DNA of 64,000 nucleotides from Nosema muscidifuracis (Eukaryota; Microsporidia; Nosematidae): positions 62,001 to 126,000 of the forward strand of contig JAIOKI010000005.1 of NCBI GenBank assembly GCA_028335825.1, given 5' to 3'. Positions 45,141-54,236 of this stretch are shown one piece after another (the stretch's first letter is position 1; each line of letters opens with the position of its first letter). The notes beneath the pieces are model-generated. The model searched no databases and was not told the DNA's origin. It saw nothing but the letters and a program-made list of their open reading frames with translations. A program made the position numbers and the translations under genes.

Positions 45141-46691
45141 TTATCTTTTACTTTCAATAATACCATCAACTCTCAATAACTGTAAGACTGCTTGTATGGC
45201 TGATATATAAATTTGTCTCTTAACTGCTAATGGTTCTAAAATGACACTTCTCATATCTTCAATATCACCTGTTACTCCATTCACACCCGAATAAGCATTT
45301 TTTATAATTTCTTCTTCTAATACACCAATTTTCATAAGAGGATTGAATACTCCACTATTGTTTAATAAAATAGTTGGAATTACTTTAAGTGCATCAGCAA
45401 ATTTTTCATAAACTTCTTTTTCAAGTACATCAGAAGTTTCAATTTCTCTCAATCTTTTAGATATATTCATTTCTATACATCCTCCTCCAGGTACAAGCTT
45501 TGGACTCATTATTAAATTTTTGGCTACTTTAGAAGCATCATGGAAATTTCTTTCTAATTCATTGAGAATATCTCTAGTAGGTCCTCTTAATATAACACTG
45601 CATGCTTTAGGACGAATACATTTAGAAAATTGACTATAATATTCATCTCCACATTTTATATATTCAAATAATTGACATTTCTCTCCTACATGTTTATTTT
45701 CTAAATCTTCAAGTCTATTTACTATAGTAGCACCTGTTGCTTTAGATAATCTAACAGAATCAGTTTTTTTAAGTCTACGTAAAGCAGTAATTTTATTCTG
45801 ATGTAAAATAGAAAGTGCCAAATCACAAATTCCCTTTTCTGATACAACAATATCTGGATTGACATTAAGAATATATTGACACATGTTACGAATTTGTTTT
45901 TCTTCTAATTCTAATGCTTTAGTAAAATCCGCCTTATCTTTGAATTCGTAATTAGTTTGACTTTCTCCTTTCTTATATTCCAATGGTGTATCTAAAATTA
46001 CAATTCTTGGGTTTTCAATCTTTTTTCTCATCTGTGGATGTATAATATCTTTATTAAGGATTATTCCTTCTAAAATTCCACTTTGTAACATATTTCCTCC
46101 AAGAATTTTCTCAATACGTACATTATTTTTTAAATCACATATTCCATCATTAGTTATCATTTTTACTGCTTCATATGCCATAATATCAATTGGAACTTTT
46201 AATATATTGCATATTTTAGTCTCTACACTTGATTTAATTATTTTTTTGATACTTTCTTCAGTATCTTGAATATTGAGAGATAATTCATCTAAAACCTTTA
46301 AACAGACTTCTAATGCTTTAGTAAGAAACCCACACACTCTAATAGGATGTCCATTTAAAAGTACTCCGACCATCTCTTGAAGTATTTCTGATGCAAGTAT
46401 AACTACAGATGTAGTACCATCACCAACTTCATCATCTTGAGTACGTGCCAATTCAATAATAGATCTAGCAGAAGGATGTGAAACATCAATTTCTCTTAAA
46501 ATACTATTTCCATCATTGGTTATTTCTATACTATTAATCTTCGTTATAACCATCTTCTGCATAGCTTTAGGACCTAAACAAGTCTTTATCACAGAAGATA
46601 TTATAGAACAAGCATTTGCACTTTCTGCTTGTATTTGGTTAGAATTATCAGGAACAAGAATGTACAGTTTTTTTGGTAAATGATTTTGCAT
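45141..46691 (-). CDS. CCT3: Chaperonin CCT/TRiC subunit gamma
   Basis: CCT3 is one of eight subunits of the cytosolic chaperonin that folds actin and tubulin. The 516-aa protein has the full equatorial, intermediate and apical arrangement: ITNDGNSILREIDVSHPSA, the ATP loop GDGTTSVV (about 92), and PGGGCIEM in the second equatorial half. The gamma-specific apical block LDTPLEYKKGESQTNYEFKD (about 233-252) separates it from the other subunits. C-terminal residues after the core are trimmed. The start follows ATCCCCAAAT. Confidence 0.96.
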   Translation of the reverse strand: MQNHLPKKLYILVPDNSNQIQAESANACSIISSVIKTCLGPKAMQKMVITKINSIEITNDGNSILREIDVSHPSARSIIELARTQDDEVGDGTTSVVILASEILQEMVGVLLNGHPIRVCGFLTKALEVCLKVLDELSLNIQDTEESIKKIIKSSVETKICNILKVPIDIMAYEAVKMITNDGICDLKNNVRIEKILGGNMLQSGILEGIILNKDIIHPQMRKKIENPRIVILDTPLEYKKGESQTNYEFKDKADFTKALELEEKQIRNMCQYILNVNPDIVVSEKGICDLALSILHQNKITALRRLKKTDSVRLSKATGATIVNRLEDLENKHVGEKCQLFEYIKCGDEYYSQFSKCIRPKACSVILRGPTRDILNELERNFHDASKVAKNLIMSPKLVPGGGCIEMNISKRLREIETSDVLEKEVYEKFADALKVIPTILLNNSGVFNPLMKIGVLEEEIIKNAYSGVNGVTGDIEDMRSVILEPLAVKRQIYISAIQAVLQLLRVDGIIESKR

Positions 46692-46960
46692 ATTTGGGGA
46701 TACGATAAAATATAAATTTTATTTAATAAAGCTTTAAAGTGTCTCACTGGAATATTAAATTGTAAGATACATTAATCATTCATAAAATCTAATATATTTT
46801 ATTAAATTATAAATATTTATTTTATTAAATTATGAATATTTTATAGGTGAAGAAATTTTATTAAATTATAAATATTTTATTTTATTAAATTATGAATATT
46901 TATTTTATAGGTAAAGAAATAAATTTTATCGAATCATAAACATTTTATTATATCCCTTTT
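46692..46960. promoter_or_regulatory. Divergent promoter region CCT3 / TCP10-domain gene
   Basis: Two genes diverge from this 269-bp AT-rich spacer. Both ends carry a C-run next to the ATG (CCCCAAAT on the minus strand, CCCTTTT on the plus strand). The middle repeats TTTATTAAATTATAAATATT units. Confidence 0.5.
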
Positions 46961-47368
46961 ATGCGTGAAATTATAAAAGAAAAAATCAGTAGCATAAACA
47001 GGTTGATGGAGGAAGTCGAAAATAACAAGAAGCCTTCACTCATTGAATTATTAAAAAATGAAATAGACAAATTAAAACAACTTAATGATGAGTATAAGGA
47101 AACAATTAAGTCTAAGAAAGTTGTACACAAAGAAGTATCTAATAGCAAAATAAGGTATTTTTTACAAGATGGATCTACTTATGTTGTTCGGGATAAGTAC
47201 AGGTATTTGTACGATGCTAGATCGAAAATTATAACATACGAGTTTGATAATGGACAAATCGAAAAATCTTTCCCCAGTGGGATTAAAGAAATTAGATATC
47301 CAGATGGGTCTATTATCATAAAAAGTGATAATAAAGACTATGATGTAATTAATAAATTTAAATTATAG
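46961..47368 (+). CDS. TCP10/CPAP C-terminal (G-box) domain protein
   Basis: This 135-aa protein has an N-terminal coiled coil (about 3-55) and a C-terminal beta-rich repeat: YLYDARSKIITYEFDNGQIE, then SFPSGIKEIRYPDGSIIIKS. The spacing of N/D-G turns and the phrase Q-I-E-K-x-x-P-x-G-x-K-E-I-x-x-P-D closely follow the TCP10 domain of CPAP/SAS-4 centriole proteins, which there binds the STIL/Ana2 peptide. Microsporidia have spindle plaques but no centrioles, so a spindle-pole or other scaffolding role is possible; this is inference. The start is marked by CCCTTTT. The size is far below CPAP, so only the terminal domain and a coiled coil remain. Confidence 0.72.
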   Translation: MREIIKEKISSINRLMEEVENNKKPSLIELLKNEIDKLKQLNDEYKETIKSKKVVHKEVSNSKIRYFLQDGSTYVVRDKYRYLYDARSKIITYEFDNGQIEKSFPSGIKEIRYPDGSIIIKSDNKDYDVINKFKL

Positions 47369-47546
47369 ATAAATTGTAATAAAGAGGAATTTCTAAAGAA
47401 ATAAGAAATTTACAAGGTATATCTTCGATTAAGATGTTTTTAAAGGAAATCAAAAATCATCTACTATAAACTACTTCATAAAAATAATTGTATTCTGAAA
47501 AAAATGATCCAGCAAATAACAATAATGAAAATTGTCAAAAAAATAA

Positions 47547-48527
47547 TTATTTATTAAATTTTGTAAAACCTCCTTCGTAAAAATCTTCCCCAAATGTGAT
47601 AATAGATACTAAACCTTCTTCACCTCCGCTAGAATACATATTTCCTTCATGATGTACATCTACACAATGTATAGTACCATAATGGGAAGTGTAATAACCA
47701 ACTTGTTCTGTAGTGATCACATCGTAGAATTTTGTATCAAATTTATTCTTTCCTTTACTTGTAGTAACATCTCTGGCGTTTATTCCTCCAACACAAACAA
47801 CTTTATCATTTGTACCAAAAATTACAGCACAATTTACAGGTTCCTCACACACAAATGTTTTTACTGTACTTAAATCTTCTATATCTACTATCTTGGCTTG
47901 AGCATCTACTGATGCACTTACCAAAAATGTACGACATTTGCTTGGTTTAATTCTAGTTATCTTACTAGTGTGTACATTGACAGTATTTATTGTTTTATTA
48001 TTTCTAATATCATATTTGCTAATAGATCCATCATCATTTGAAATCAAAATATAATTCTGGGAATAGTCTATAAGCACCCCAGTAGGATTTAAATTAAGAC
48101 TACTAAGTTTGTTTATTTCTTTAGATCTTACATCATATAACAAAATACATCTATCTTTACCCATTGATCCATCACATCCTACGATAAATAGAGAATTATT
48201 TATAAAATTATCAGAAGTCTTTACTACACTCTTAACAAATGTTTGATTAATATTTTTTCCTGTTTCTATATCCCAATGAATAACTGTCTGATCAGCACTT
48301 CCTGATAACATTTGTTTACTTGTATCTGATAAAGAAATTGTGAAAATAGATCCATCATGTCCTGAATAAGTACCTAGTGGAGTACCATCAGTGTGTATAA
48401 CAGTACAAGTAGAATCTTTTGATGATGTAAATAACAAATCTCCATCTTTGTTGAATTTTAGATCTGTGATAGGTCTTTCATGACATTTTACATTTATATG
48501 GAGTCCAGTTAATACATTTTCTGACAT
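47547..48527 (-). CDS. TIF34: Translation initiation factor eIF3i (WD40)
   Basis: eIF3i binds eIF3b and eIF3g on the 40S subunit. The 326-aa protein is a WD40 propeller of usual family length. Signature blocks are HERPITDLKFNKDGDLLFTS, GTYSGHDGSIFTI, LSGSADQTVIHWDIETGK, the eIF3i-specific DVTTSKGKNKFDTKFYDV and the closing HHEGNMYSSGGEEGLVS. The start follows AGGGGTCTTT on its strand. It is convergent with the TCP10-domain gene across 178 bp of unremarkable sequence. Confidence 0.95.
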   Translation of the reverse strand: MSENVLTGLHINVKCHERPITDLKFNKDGDLLFTSSKDSTCTVIHTDGTPLGTYSGHDGSIFTISLSDTSKQMLSGSADQTVIHWDIETGKNINQTFVKSVVKTSDNFINNSLFIVGCDGSMGKDRCILLYDVRSKEINKLSSLNLNPTGVLIDYSQNYILISNDDGSISKYDIRNNKTINTVNVHTSKITRIKPSKCRTFLVSASVDAQAKIVDIEDLSTVKTFVCEEPVNCAVIFGTNDKVVCVGGINARDVTTSKGKNKFDTKFYDVITTEQVGYYTSHYGTIHCVDVHHEGNMYSSGGEEGLVSIITFGEDFYEGGFTKFNK

Positions 48528-48641
48528 AAAGACCCCTAAAAATATTTATTTTTTAAAGAAGTACGAATATCAAATTTTCATATGGAAAATCATATTATTT
48601 TTTTATTCATAAATTTGGAGAAGAAAACTTAATTTATTCTT

Positions 48642-49343
48642 TTAATTTATTACTCTATATCTTTCTACTCCTTCATCCATCAATAATTCTATTTTATCAT
48701 CATAAACCATTGTATTAACAAGGCAACGCATCTCTGCTTCTTTTACTTGACTATTTAAAAAATTAAGTGTATTAACATACTCAGTAATTTCAGATAAAGA
48801 AGGATTATTTGAATATTTATTAAGTACATTCTCACTATCCATGAGAGTCTTCTTTTTTACATAGTTGTAAACTATCTTACTGACATTCTCTACACATTCT
48901 ACATCTACATCATTATCAGTGAACCAGAATCCTCCTGTAACTTCATCAGAAGGAATAATATCAAAGAGAACGTAGACCTTTCTATTATTCTTGATATTCT
49001 TCATACTTTTGATAATTCTTTTACTCTCTAAATTACTAAGCATCTTCAATATAAGATTATGTGGCATATTAGTCTTCTCACGAATTTCTCTTATCCACAT
49101 ACCTTCAGTTCCACTCTGAATAATTAGATTTATTATTAGAGATTCGTAATCATCAGATGCATTTGTAACAGCCTTGTAATAAATAATAGATCCATCTTTA
49201 TATACAGTGATAGAATTGTTCTTTATCATTGAATTAAGATGTTTTACAAGAGATTCTTTAGTTAATGAAGGATTCATAATTAGAATTTGTTCTTCTGTTA
49301 CACCATTTTCATATGTCTTAATAAAAGTCAAAAGTTTTTCCAT
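48642..49343 (-). CDS. RPC34: RNA polymerase III subunit RPC34 (RPC6)
   Basis: RPC34 is part of the RPC82-RPC34-RPC31 initiation heterotrimer of RNA polymerase III and contacts TFIIIB. The 233-aa protein has tandem winged helices. GMWIREIREKTNMPHNLILK (about 80-99) followed by NLESKRIIKSMK matches the conserved G-I-W-x-x-x-I-R-x-K-T-N-L block, and EVTGGFWFTDND matches V-T-G-G-x-W-Y-x-D. The C-terminal Fe-S region of longer orthologues seems reduced: only two cysteines are seen (near 149 and 214). The start follows TTCCCCTTAT. Confidence 0.93.
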   Translation of the reverse strand: MEKLLTFIKTYENGVTEEQILIMNPSLTKESLVKHLNSMIKNNSITVYKDGSIIYYKAVTNASDDYESLIINLIIQSGTEGMWIREIREKTNMPHNLILKMLSNLESKRIIKSMKNIKNNRKVYVLFDIIPSDEVTGGFWFTDNDVDVECVENVSKIVYNYVKKKTLMDSENVLNKYSNNPSLSEITEYVNTLNFLNSQVKEAEMRCLVNTMVYDDKIELLMDEGVERYRVIN

Positions 49344-49592
49344 ATAAGGGGAAGAAGTTTTTAATATCTAATAATTTTATTTTCTAAAATATTATTAAAT
49401 ATTCCTAAGATGGTATACAAATAAATAGAAGAGGTTTTTGAGATAAACTTATAAGTATTAACCTACGCTGGATTTGATGCTCATTTCTTTGATAATATTT
49501 GAATTATTATAGGTATTTATTTATTTACTTATAAATATTATATTATTAAGTTGAGATTATATTTTATAGATTAAGATATTTTATTACCCCTT
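49344..49592. promoter_or_regulatory. Divergent promoter region RPC34 / SRP receptor alpha
   Basis: A 249-bp spacer between divergent genes, with CCCC next to each ATG. A patch around 49470-49500 (ACCTACGCTGGATTTGATGC) is less AT-rich than the rest; no RNA gene was recognised. Confidence 0.5.
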
Positions 49593-50858
49593 ATGTCTTA
49601 TTTCTGTATATTCAACAAAAGAGGAAATATTTTATTTAGTGAAGGAGTTAGACCTTCTTATCTTAATAATATTATAATATCATTAGATAAATCTACACTG
49701 GTAGGAACAAAAACAGTAAGAGATGAGAAAGTAGAATATGAGATAAGAGGACCTATTATATATCTTAGTATAGGACATACAGAAGAAATAAATAAGTTAA
49801 TAAACAAAACCAAGAAAGAAGAAAATAAGGAAAAAGATATTAAGAATAATAAAAAGGATATTAAGAATAATAAAAAAGATATTAAAAATGAAGAAGAATT
49901 ATTAAATTATTCTACTACTTCAGTAATAAGACAGAAGATTACTAATACAATTACTAAAAAGAATATTACAAGAAGATTTAATTTATTTTCTAATAAAATT
50001 CATGTATCAGAATTAAAAGATAAAATGGAATTACACTTAGTAAAGAAGAATGTTGATTATGATACTACAAAGATACTTACTGAATGTGTAATGAATCAAC
50101 TTAAAGATGAGAATATAGAATATGTTACTCCTGATTTATTTAAGAAATATGTATCTACTGTACTACAAAAACTTATACCATCAGTAGATCATGAGAAATT
50201 AATAGAAAAAATTAGGAAAAATGAAGGTGTTTTTTCTATTTGTTTTGTAGGAGTAAATGGAGTAGGAAAAAGTACTTCTTTAGCTAAGATATGTTGTTGG
50301 TTACTTGAGAATAATTTGAGTGTATATATAGCAGCATGTGATACTTTCAGAGCAGGGGCTGTTGAACAGCTTAAAGTTCATGTAGATAGATTTAGAGAAG
50401 GAGGTCATCAAGTAGGATTCTATGAGAAAGGATATGGTAAGGATGATGCATCAGTAGCCCGTACTGCTATACAAATGGCTCTACATGAGAAATATGATGT
50501 TATACTTATAGATACAGCAGGAAGGATGCATAATAAATCAGCTTTAATGGATAGTCTTAGTAAATTAATTAAGATAAATGAACCTGATCATATTATTTAT
50601 GTAGGAGAAGCTCTTGTTGGTGTAGACAGTCTTGATCATATTAAAGAATTTAATAAATCTATTATTAAAGGAAGTAATAGAAAAAAGATAGACAGTATTT
50701 TACTTACTAAGGTAGATACTGTAGATGACAAGATAGGACAGATTCTTAATATGACTTTCTCTAGTCATGCACCTGTATTATTTCTTGGAACAGGACAAAC
50801 AAATTCTGATTTAAGTAGAATAGCATCTGATGATATAGTAAATAGTCTTTTATCATAA
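49593..50858 (+). CDS. SRP101: Signal recognition particle receptor alpha (SR-alpha)
   Basis: SR-alpha docks SRP-ribosome complexes at the ER through paired GTPases. The 421-aa protein opens with a longin-type SRX domain (MSYFCIFNKRGNILFSE) that binds SR-beta. A Lys/Asn linker with four near-perfect KKDIKNN units follows (about 86-106). The NG domain has the P-loop GVNGVGKST (about 221), DTFRAGAVEQLK, DTAGRMH (about 310), TKVDTVDDKIG and GTGQTNSDL. All GTPase motifs look intact. The start follows TTACCCCTT. Confidence 0.96.
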   Translation: MSYFCIFNKRGNILFSEGVRPSYLNNIIISLDKSTLVGTKTVRDEKVEYEIRGPIIYLSIGHTEEINKLINKTKKEENKEKDIKNNKKDIKNNKKDIKNEEELLNYSTTSVIRQKITNTITKKNITRRFNLFSNKIHVSELKDKMELHLVKKNVDYDTTKILTECVMNQLKDENIEYVTPDLFKKYVSTVLQKLIPSVDHEKLIEKIRKNEGVFSICFVGVNGVGKSTSLAKICCWLLENNLSVYIAACDTFRAGAVEQLKVHVDRFREGGHQVGFYEKGYGKDDASVARTAIQMALHEKYDVILIDTAGRMHNKSALMDSLSKLIKINEPDHIIYVGEALVGVDSLDHIKEFNKSIIKGSNRKKIDSILLTKVDTVDDKIGQILNMTFSSHAPVLFLGTGQTNSDLSRIASDDIVNSLLS

Positions 50859-51185
50859 ATATATTGAAAATAAAGTAATTTTTATTATATAATATATTTA
50901 ATATACTGTATTTATATTTTTAAGACTGTATTTGTTAATATATAATATATTTTTAAGAATATATTAAAATAACATACTATATTATATTTGTTAATATATA
51001 ATATTATATAATCATTTTATTAATATTTTCTAACATATACTAATATTATATAATCATTTTAATAATATTATATAATCATTTTAATACTATTTGTTAATAT
51101 ATTATATAATATTTATAATACTCCTAATATAAATAATCCATATTCTAATTAATTAAATTAAAAACGACATTTTATTTATCAATTA
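50859..51185. repeat. Convergent AT spacer with TAATATATAATAT repeats
   Basis: Low-complexity repeats of ATATTATATAATCATTTTAA lie between the SR-alpha and CDK1 stops. No gene seen. Confidence 0.5.
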
Positions 51186-52076
51186 CTACTCAGTAATAGG
51201 AGATTCATTTTTCAGATACTTCTTTTCTAAAGCTTGTTGTGCACTAATACGATTCTTAGGATCATATATTAACATATCTTGTATAAGATCTAATAAATCT
51301 TCATCTGTTTCTAATACATCTTTCAAATTAATCTTTTTATATTTAGGAAAAGATACTTGATAATTAGGAAATCCTTCTACTCCTTTCCATTCTGTATTAG
51401 TTGGTGTACCCAACATCTTAAAAATTTTAAATAATTGGTCAATTTCAGAATCCCCTGAAAAGATTGGTCTAAGAAGTATCATCTCTGATATTATACAAGC
51501 AGCACTCCATACATCAATAGATGAATCATAATACTTTGTACCAAGAAGAAGTTCAGGGGGTCTGTACCAAAGGGTTACTACTTCAGTAGTATAAGTTCTT
51601 AACGGTATACTGGCTAATCTACCTAATCCAAAATCAGCTAATTTAAGATTCCCTCCATTATCTATAAGTAGATTTTGAGGTTTTAAATCTCTATGAAAAA
51701 TATTCTTAGAATGACAGAAGTATATAGCAGTGATAAGTTGATGGGTCATTTTTTTTAATATAAGGGGGTGTATATTAATATCATCCCTGTACAAATTATC
51801 TAAATACTGTCTTAGATCCATATCTATATACTCAAATACTAAATACATCTTATCATTATTATATATGACATCATTTAAACTTACTATAGTAGAATGTTTA
51901 AGATTTTTTAATAATAATATTTCTCTAATAGTTGTAGGAGGAATACCTTCTGATTCATTTTCTAATCTTATTTTTTTAAGTGCTACTATTTTACCAGTAC
52001 GTCTTTCTTTAGCTTTATATACTACACCGTATGTACCTTCACCAATTTTCTCTATTTTTTGAAATGAATCTGACAT
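51186..52076 (-). CDS. CDC28: Cyclin-dependent kinase 1 (Cdc28/Cdc2)
   Basis: The master cell-cycle kinase at 296 aa, normal CDK length. It has the Gly loop IGEGTYGVVYKA with the inhibitory Thr15/Tyr16 pair kept, VALKK (Lys34), the cyclin-binding helix EGIPPTTIREI (46-52 PPTTIRE where PSTAIRE is usual), catalytic HRDLKPQN (128-135), DFGLGR, and activation loop TYTTEVVTLWYRPPELLLG with activating Thr near 163. The variant PSTAIRE helix is the main oddity; the overall pattern is CDK1/2 rather than PHO85 or KIN28. The start follows ATCTCCCTC. Confidence 0.92.
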   Translation of the reverse strand: MSDSFQKIEKIGEGTYGVVYKAKERRTGKIVALKKIRLENESEGIPPTTIREILLLKNLKHSTIVSLNDVIYNNDKMYLVFEYIDMDLRQYLDNLYRDDINIHPLILKKMTHQLITAIYFCHSKNIFHRDLKPQNLLIDNGGNLKLADFGLGRLASIPLRTYTTEVVTLWYRPPELLLGTKYYDSSIDVWSAACIISEMILLRPIFSGDSEIDQLFKIFKMLGTPTNTEWKGVEGFPNYQVSFPKYKKINLKDVLETDEDLLDLIQDMLIYDPKNRISAQQALEKKYLKNESPITE

Positions 52077-52237
52077 GAGGGAGATAAAATATTAAAATTT
52101 TGATATAAAAAAAGACATATTAAAATTTGATATAAATCAAATGTGTTCATAAAGTCTTGATATAATAAAAGACATATTAAAATTTTGATATAATAAAAGA
52201 CAGGTTAAAATTTTGATATAAAAAAACAGGTTAAAAT
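52077..52237. repeat. Imperfect ~50-bp repeats between CDK1 and a small gene
   Basis: AATTTTGATATAAAAAAAGA and TCAAATGTGTTCATAAA(A)TCTT recur. The second phrase also occurs at the very end of the small coding sequence at 52238-52405, so part of that gene's 3' end seems to have been copied into the spacer. Confidence 0.5.
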
Positions 52238-52405
52238 TTATTTTAAATCAAATGTGTTCATAAAATCTTCAACTTTTTCTTTCTCTAAAATTGTACTAAC
52301 AAATATTAATTGAGTATCAAATATTTTGTTTAAGAAAATCTTTCCTTCTTCTGAAATATTTAATCCGATTTTTTTTATTAATTTATTTATTTTAGAGGAG
52401 TGCAT
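52238..52405 (-). CDS. Possible 55-aa protein, unknown
   Basis: A minus-strand frame with ATG gives 55 codons: MHSSKINKLIKKIGLNISEE, then a helix-like middle (GKIFLNKIFDTQLIFVSTIL) and EKEKVEDFMNTFDLK. The amphipathic helix-loop-helix pattern is faintly like a histone fold half, but it is too short to assign. Upstream of the ATG the strand reads AATCCTCTTT. The balanced composition stands out against the AT repeats around it, and the gap between CDK1 and RHO1 is otherwise empty. Confidence 0.4.
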   Translation of the reverse strand: MHSSKINKLIKKIGLNISEEGKIFLNKIFDTQLIFVSTILEKEKVEDFMNTFDLK

Positions 52406-52707
52406 AAAGAGGATTAAAAAAGAATTAATTTATGAAGAGAAAAGAGATAATATAAAATAAATAATGGTAATAGAAAAGTTAATATAAAATTAATATATGA
52501 ATAGAAAAGAGATAATATAGAATAAATAATTAATATAGAATAAATAATCAATATAAAAATAATTATGTTTTTTTTAATTAAATATGAAGATATCTCAAGA
52601 CAAGTCATTAAAAAAAATACAATCACAAAACTCAAAGTAAAAAAATCTTAAATATGAGAATAATGATAAAATAATAAGTCAATGAAAAGAAAATATCTTT
52701 TATTTGA
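52406..52707. repeat. AT-rich spacer with ~25-bp repeats
   Basis: AATATAGAATAAATAATTAA-like units recur around 52440-52550. A minus-strand hydrophobic frame here has no ATG and is rejected. Confidence 0.5.
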
Positions 52708-53316
52708 TTAACAACATGGAAATAATCCACATCCCCTATCAACACTCTCAGCTTCCTTTAATTCAGTAATATGTCTAGCAGATTCTTCAAATACTTCCTT
52801 AACATTATAACCAGTACGAGCAGAACATTCCATAAATTTTACTGCTTTAATCTGTTCAGCTAATTTTTCTCCATCCTCTTTTGATACAAAATTAGATTTA
52901 TCTAATACAGGGTCATTATCTTCTCTGAGGTCAGACTTAAGAGCTATCAAGATATATTTAGCATTAGGACAATAATTTCTAATCTCCATAAGCCATTTCT
53001 TATTAATATTATTAAGCTTATTCTTATTTTCTATTGTATAACATATTAGTACAAGATCAGTATCTCTATAAGAAAGGGGTCTGATAGTATCATAATCTTC
53101 TTGTCCTGCTGTATCCCATAAAGCTAGATTTATAATATTTGTAGATCCATCTTCTTCATGAACTTCTACTTCTTTAGCAAAATTATCTACTACTGTAGGT
53201 ATATATGAAGCAGGGAATTGGTTTCTTCTAAATACTTCTAATAAACAAGTCTTACCACATGCACCATCTCCAACTACAACTACTTTACCAGATTTCTTAG
53301 ATTTTGAAACAGCCAT
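52708..53316 (-). CDS. RHO1: Rho-family small GTPase
   Basis: Rho1-type GTPases control cell polarity, actin and wall synthesis at the plasma membrane. Starting from the ATG at 53316 the protein is 202 aa: MAVSKSKKSGKVVVVGDGAC with P-loop GDGACGKT (16-23), switch 1 YIPTVVDNF, WDTAGQEDYD, and the Rho insert helix (EDNDPVLDKSNFVSKEDGEK). LKSD replaces the NKxD-type base motif (Rho: K-x-D), and SARTGYNV follows. An upstream ATG at 53412 would prepend 32 hydrophobic residues that no Rho has. The C-terminus is GCGLFPCC: no CAAX box, but a terminal CC as in Rab proteins. If prenylated, it would need Rab-type geranylgeranylation or be palmitoylated. Confidence 0.92.
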   Translation of the reverse strand: MAVSKSKKSGKVVVVGDGACGKTCLLEVFRRNQFPASYIPTVVDNFAKEVEVHEEDGSTNIINLALWDTAGQEDYDTIRPLSYRDTDLVLICYTIENKNKLNNINKKWLMEIRNYCPNAKYILIALKSDLREDNDPVLDKSNFVSKEDGEKLAEQIKAVKFMECSARTGYNVKEVFEESARHITELKEAESVDRGCGLFPCC

Positions 53317-53777
53317 ATAATAAATATAAACAAAAAAATTTATATTAAAAGGAAAAGGAGGTAAGCCAATAAATTTATAAAATGTTTTATTGGTAAGATA
53401 GATCAACAACATAAATTAATTATAATGAATCAATAAAAAGGATGGATCATATTATATAAATTTATGATGTGAATGGTAATATTATATTTGATAATAAATA
53501 TGATAATATGTGAATGGTAGTATATATGAATGATAATATTATATTAATTTATCATTATGTCAACTATAATATATTAATTATAATATATGTATAATACTAT
53601 ATGGATATATAAATTTATGATACTATAATATATGTATAATACTATAATGGACATATAAATTTATGATACTATAATGGATAATATATTAATTATTATATGT
53701 ATGATATTATAAGAAAATACCTTCTTCTAAATATATTAAACAAAAGATTTTATTTATTTTTTTATACCCCAAATATA
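53317..53777. repeat. Divergent spacer with ~50-bp AT repeats
   Basis: Copies of ATGGATATATAAATTTATGA and TACTATAATATATGTATAAT recur around 53450-53700 between RHO1 and cofilin. The last bases hold the CCCC element of the cofilin gene. No other gene. Confidence 0.5.
53767..53770 (+). promoter_or_regulatory. CCCC start-proximal element of cofilin gene
   Basis: TATACCCCAAATATA directly precedes ATG 53778 and supports that start over the in-frame ATG at 53697. Confidence 0.65.
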
Positions 53778-54236
53778 ATGAATGTACCTGGACTAGATGA
53801 TGTAAAACAAGAAGTCAAAAGATTAAGAGAAAGAGCAGCTATGTACACAATATTTCATATCCCTGATATAAACCCTGTAATGTACAAAGTAGTAAAGAAT
53901 GGGGGTACAGATTCAAAAGGAGAACTTACTATAAATTATAATGAGAAAGAGTTAAGAAATATATTTAGTAAATGTATAGAAAATATTAAAGAAGATCATC
54001 CTTGTTATATAGTCTATGACTTTGTATTCTATGATAAAGATCTTTGGAGAAATACTTTCTGTTTTATTTCGTATATCCCTGATACTTTAAATATAAGGAA
54101 GAAAGTAGTGTACAGTACGAATGCTCTGAGTGTTATAGAAGCATTGGATGTTCCTTTACATATCTCATTTACAAGAATTGAAGAATTGACTTATGATGAA
54201 GTAAAAGACAGATGTTCAAAATTTAGAAGTAAATAA
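53778..54236 (+). CDS. COF1: Actin-depolymerising factor / cofilin
   Basis: ADF/cofilin severs and depolymerises actin filaments. From ATG 53778 the protein is 152 aa, close to the family's 140-165, as one ADF-H domain. CYIVYDFVFYDKDLWRNTFC followed by FISYIPDTLNIRKKVVYSTN matches the C-x-Y-A-x-Y-D-F...F-x-x-W-x-P-D-x-A-x-x-R-x-K-M-x-Y-A-S block, with Y replacing W and STN replacing SSK. The N-terminus lacks the usual Ser-rich start (no phosphorylatable Ser3 equivalent is seen). The 27 codons before 53778 are excluded on the basis of the CCCC element and family length. Confidence 0.88.
   Translation: MNVPGLDDVKQEVKRLRERAAMYTIFHIPDINPVMYKVVKNGGTDSKGELTINYNEKELRNIFSKCIENIKEDHPCYIVYDFVFYDKDLWRNTFCFISYIPDTLNIRKKVVYSTNALSVIEALDVPLHISFTRIEELTYDEVKDRCSKFRSK

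Noticed and set aside
52414-52635. 73-codon hydrophobic minus-strand frame
   Set aside because: It begins at TTG, consists of Ile/Leu/Phe/Tyr expected from AT repeats, and has no family or start element.
53317-53412. Upstream ATG for the Rho gene adding 32 residues
   Set aside because: The added residues are hydrophobic spacer translation; Rho proteins start close to the P-loop as from 53316.
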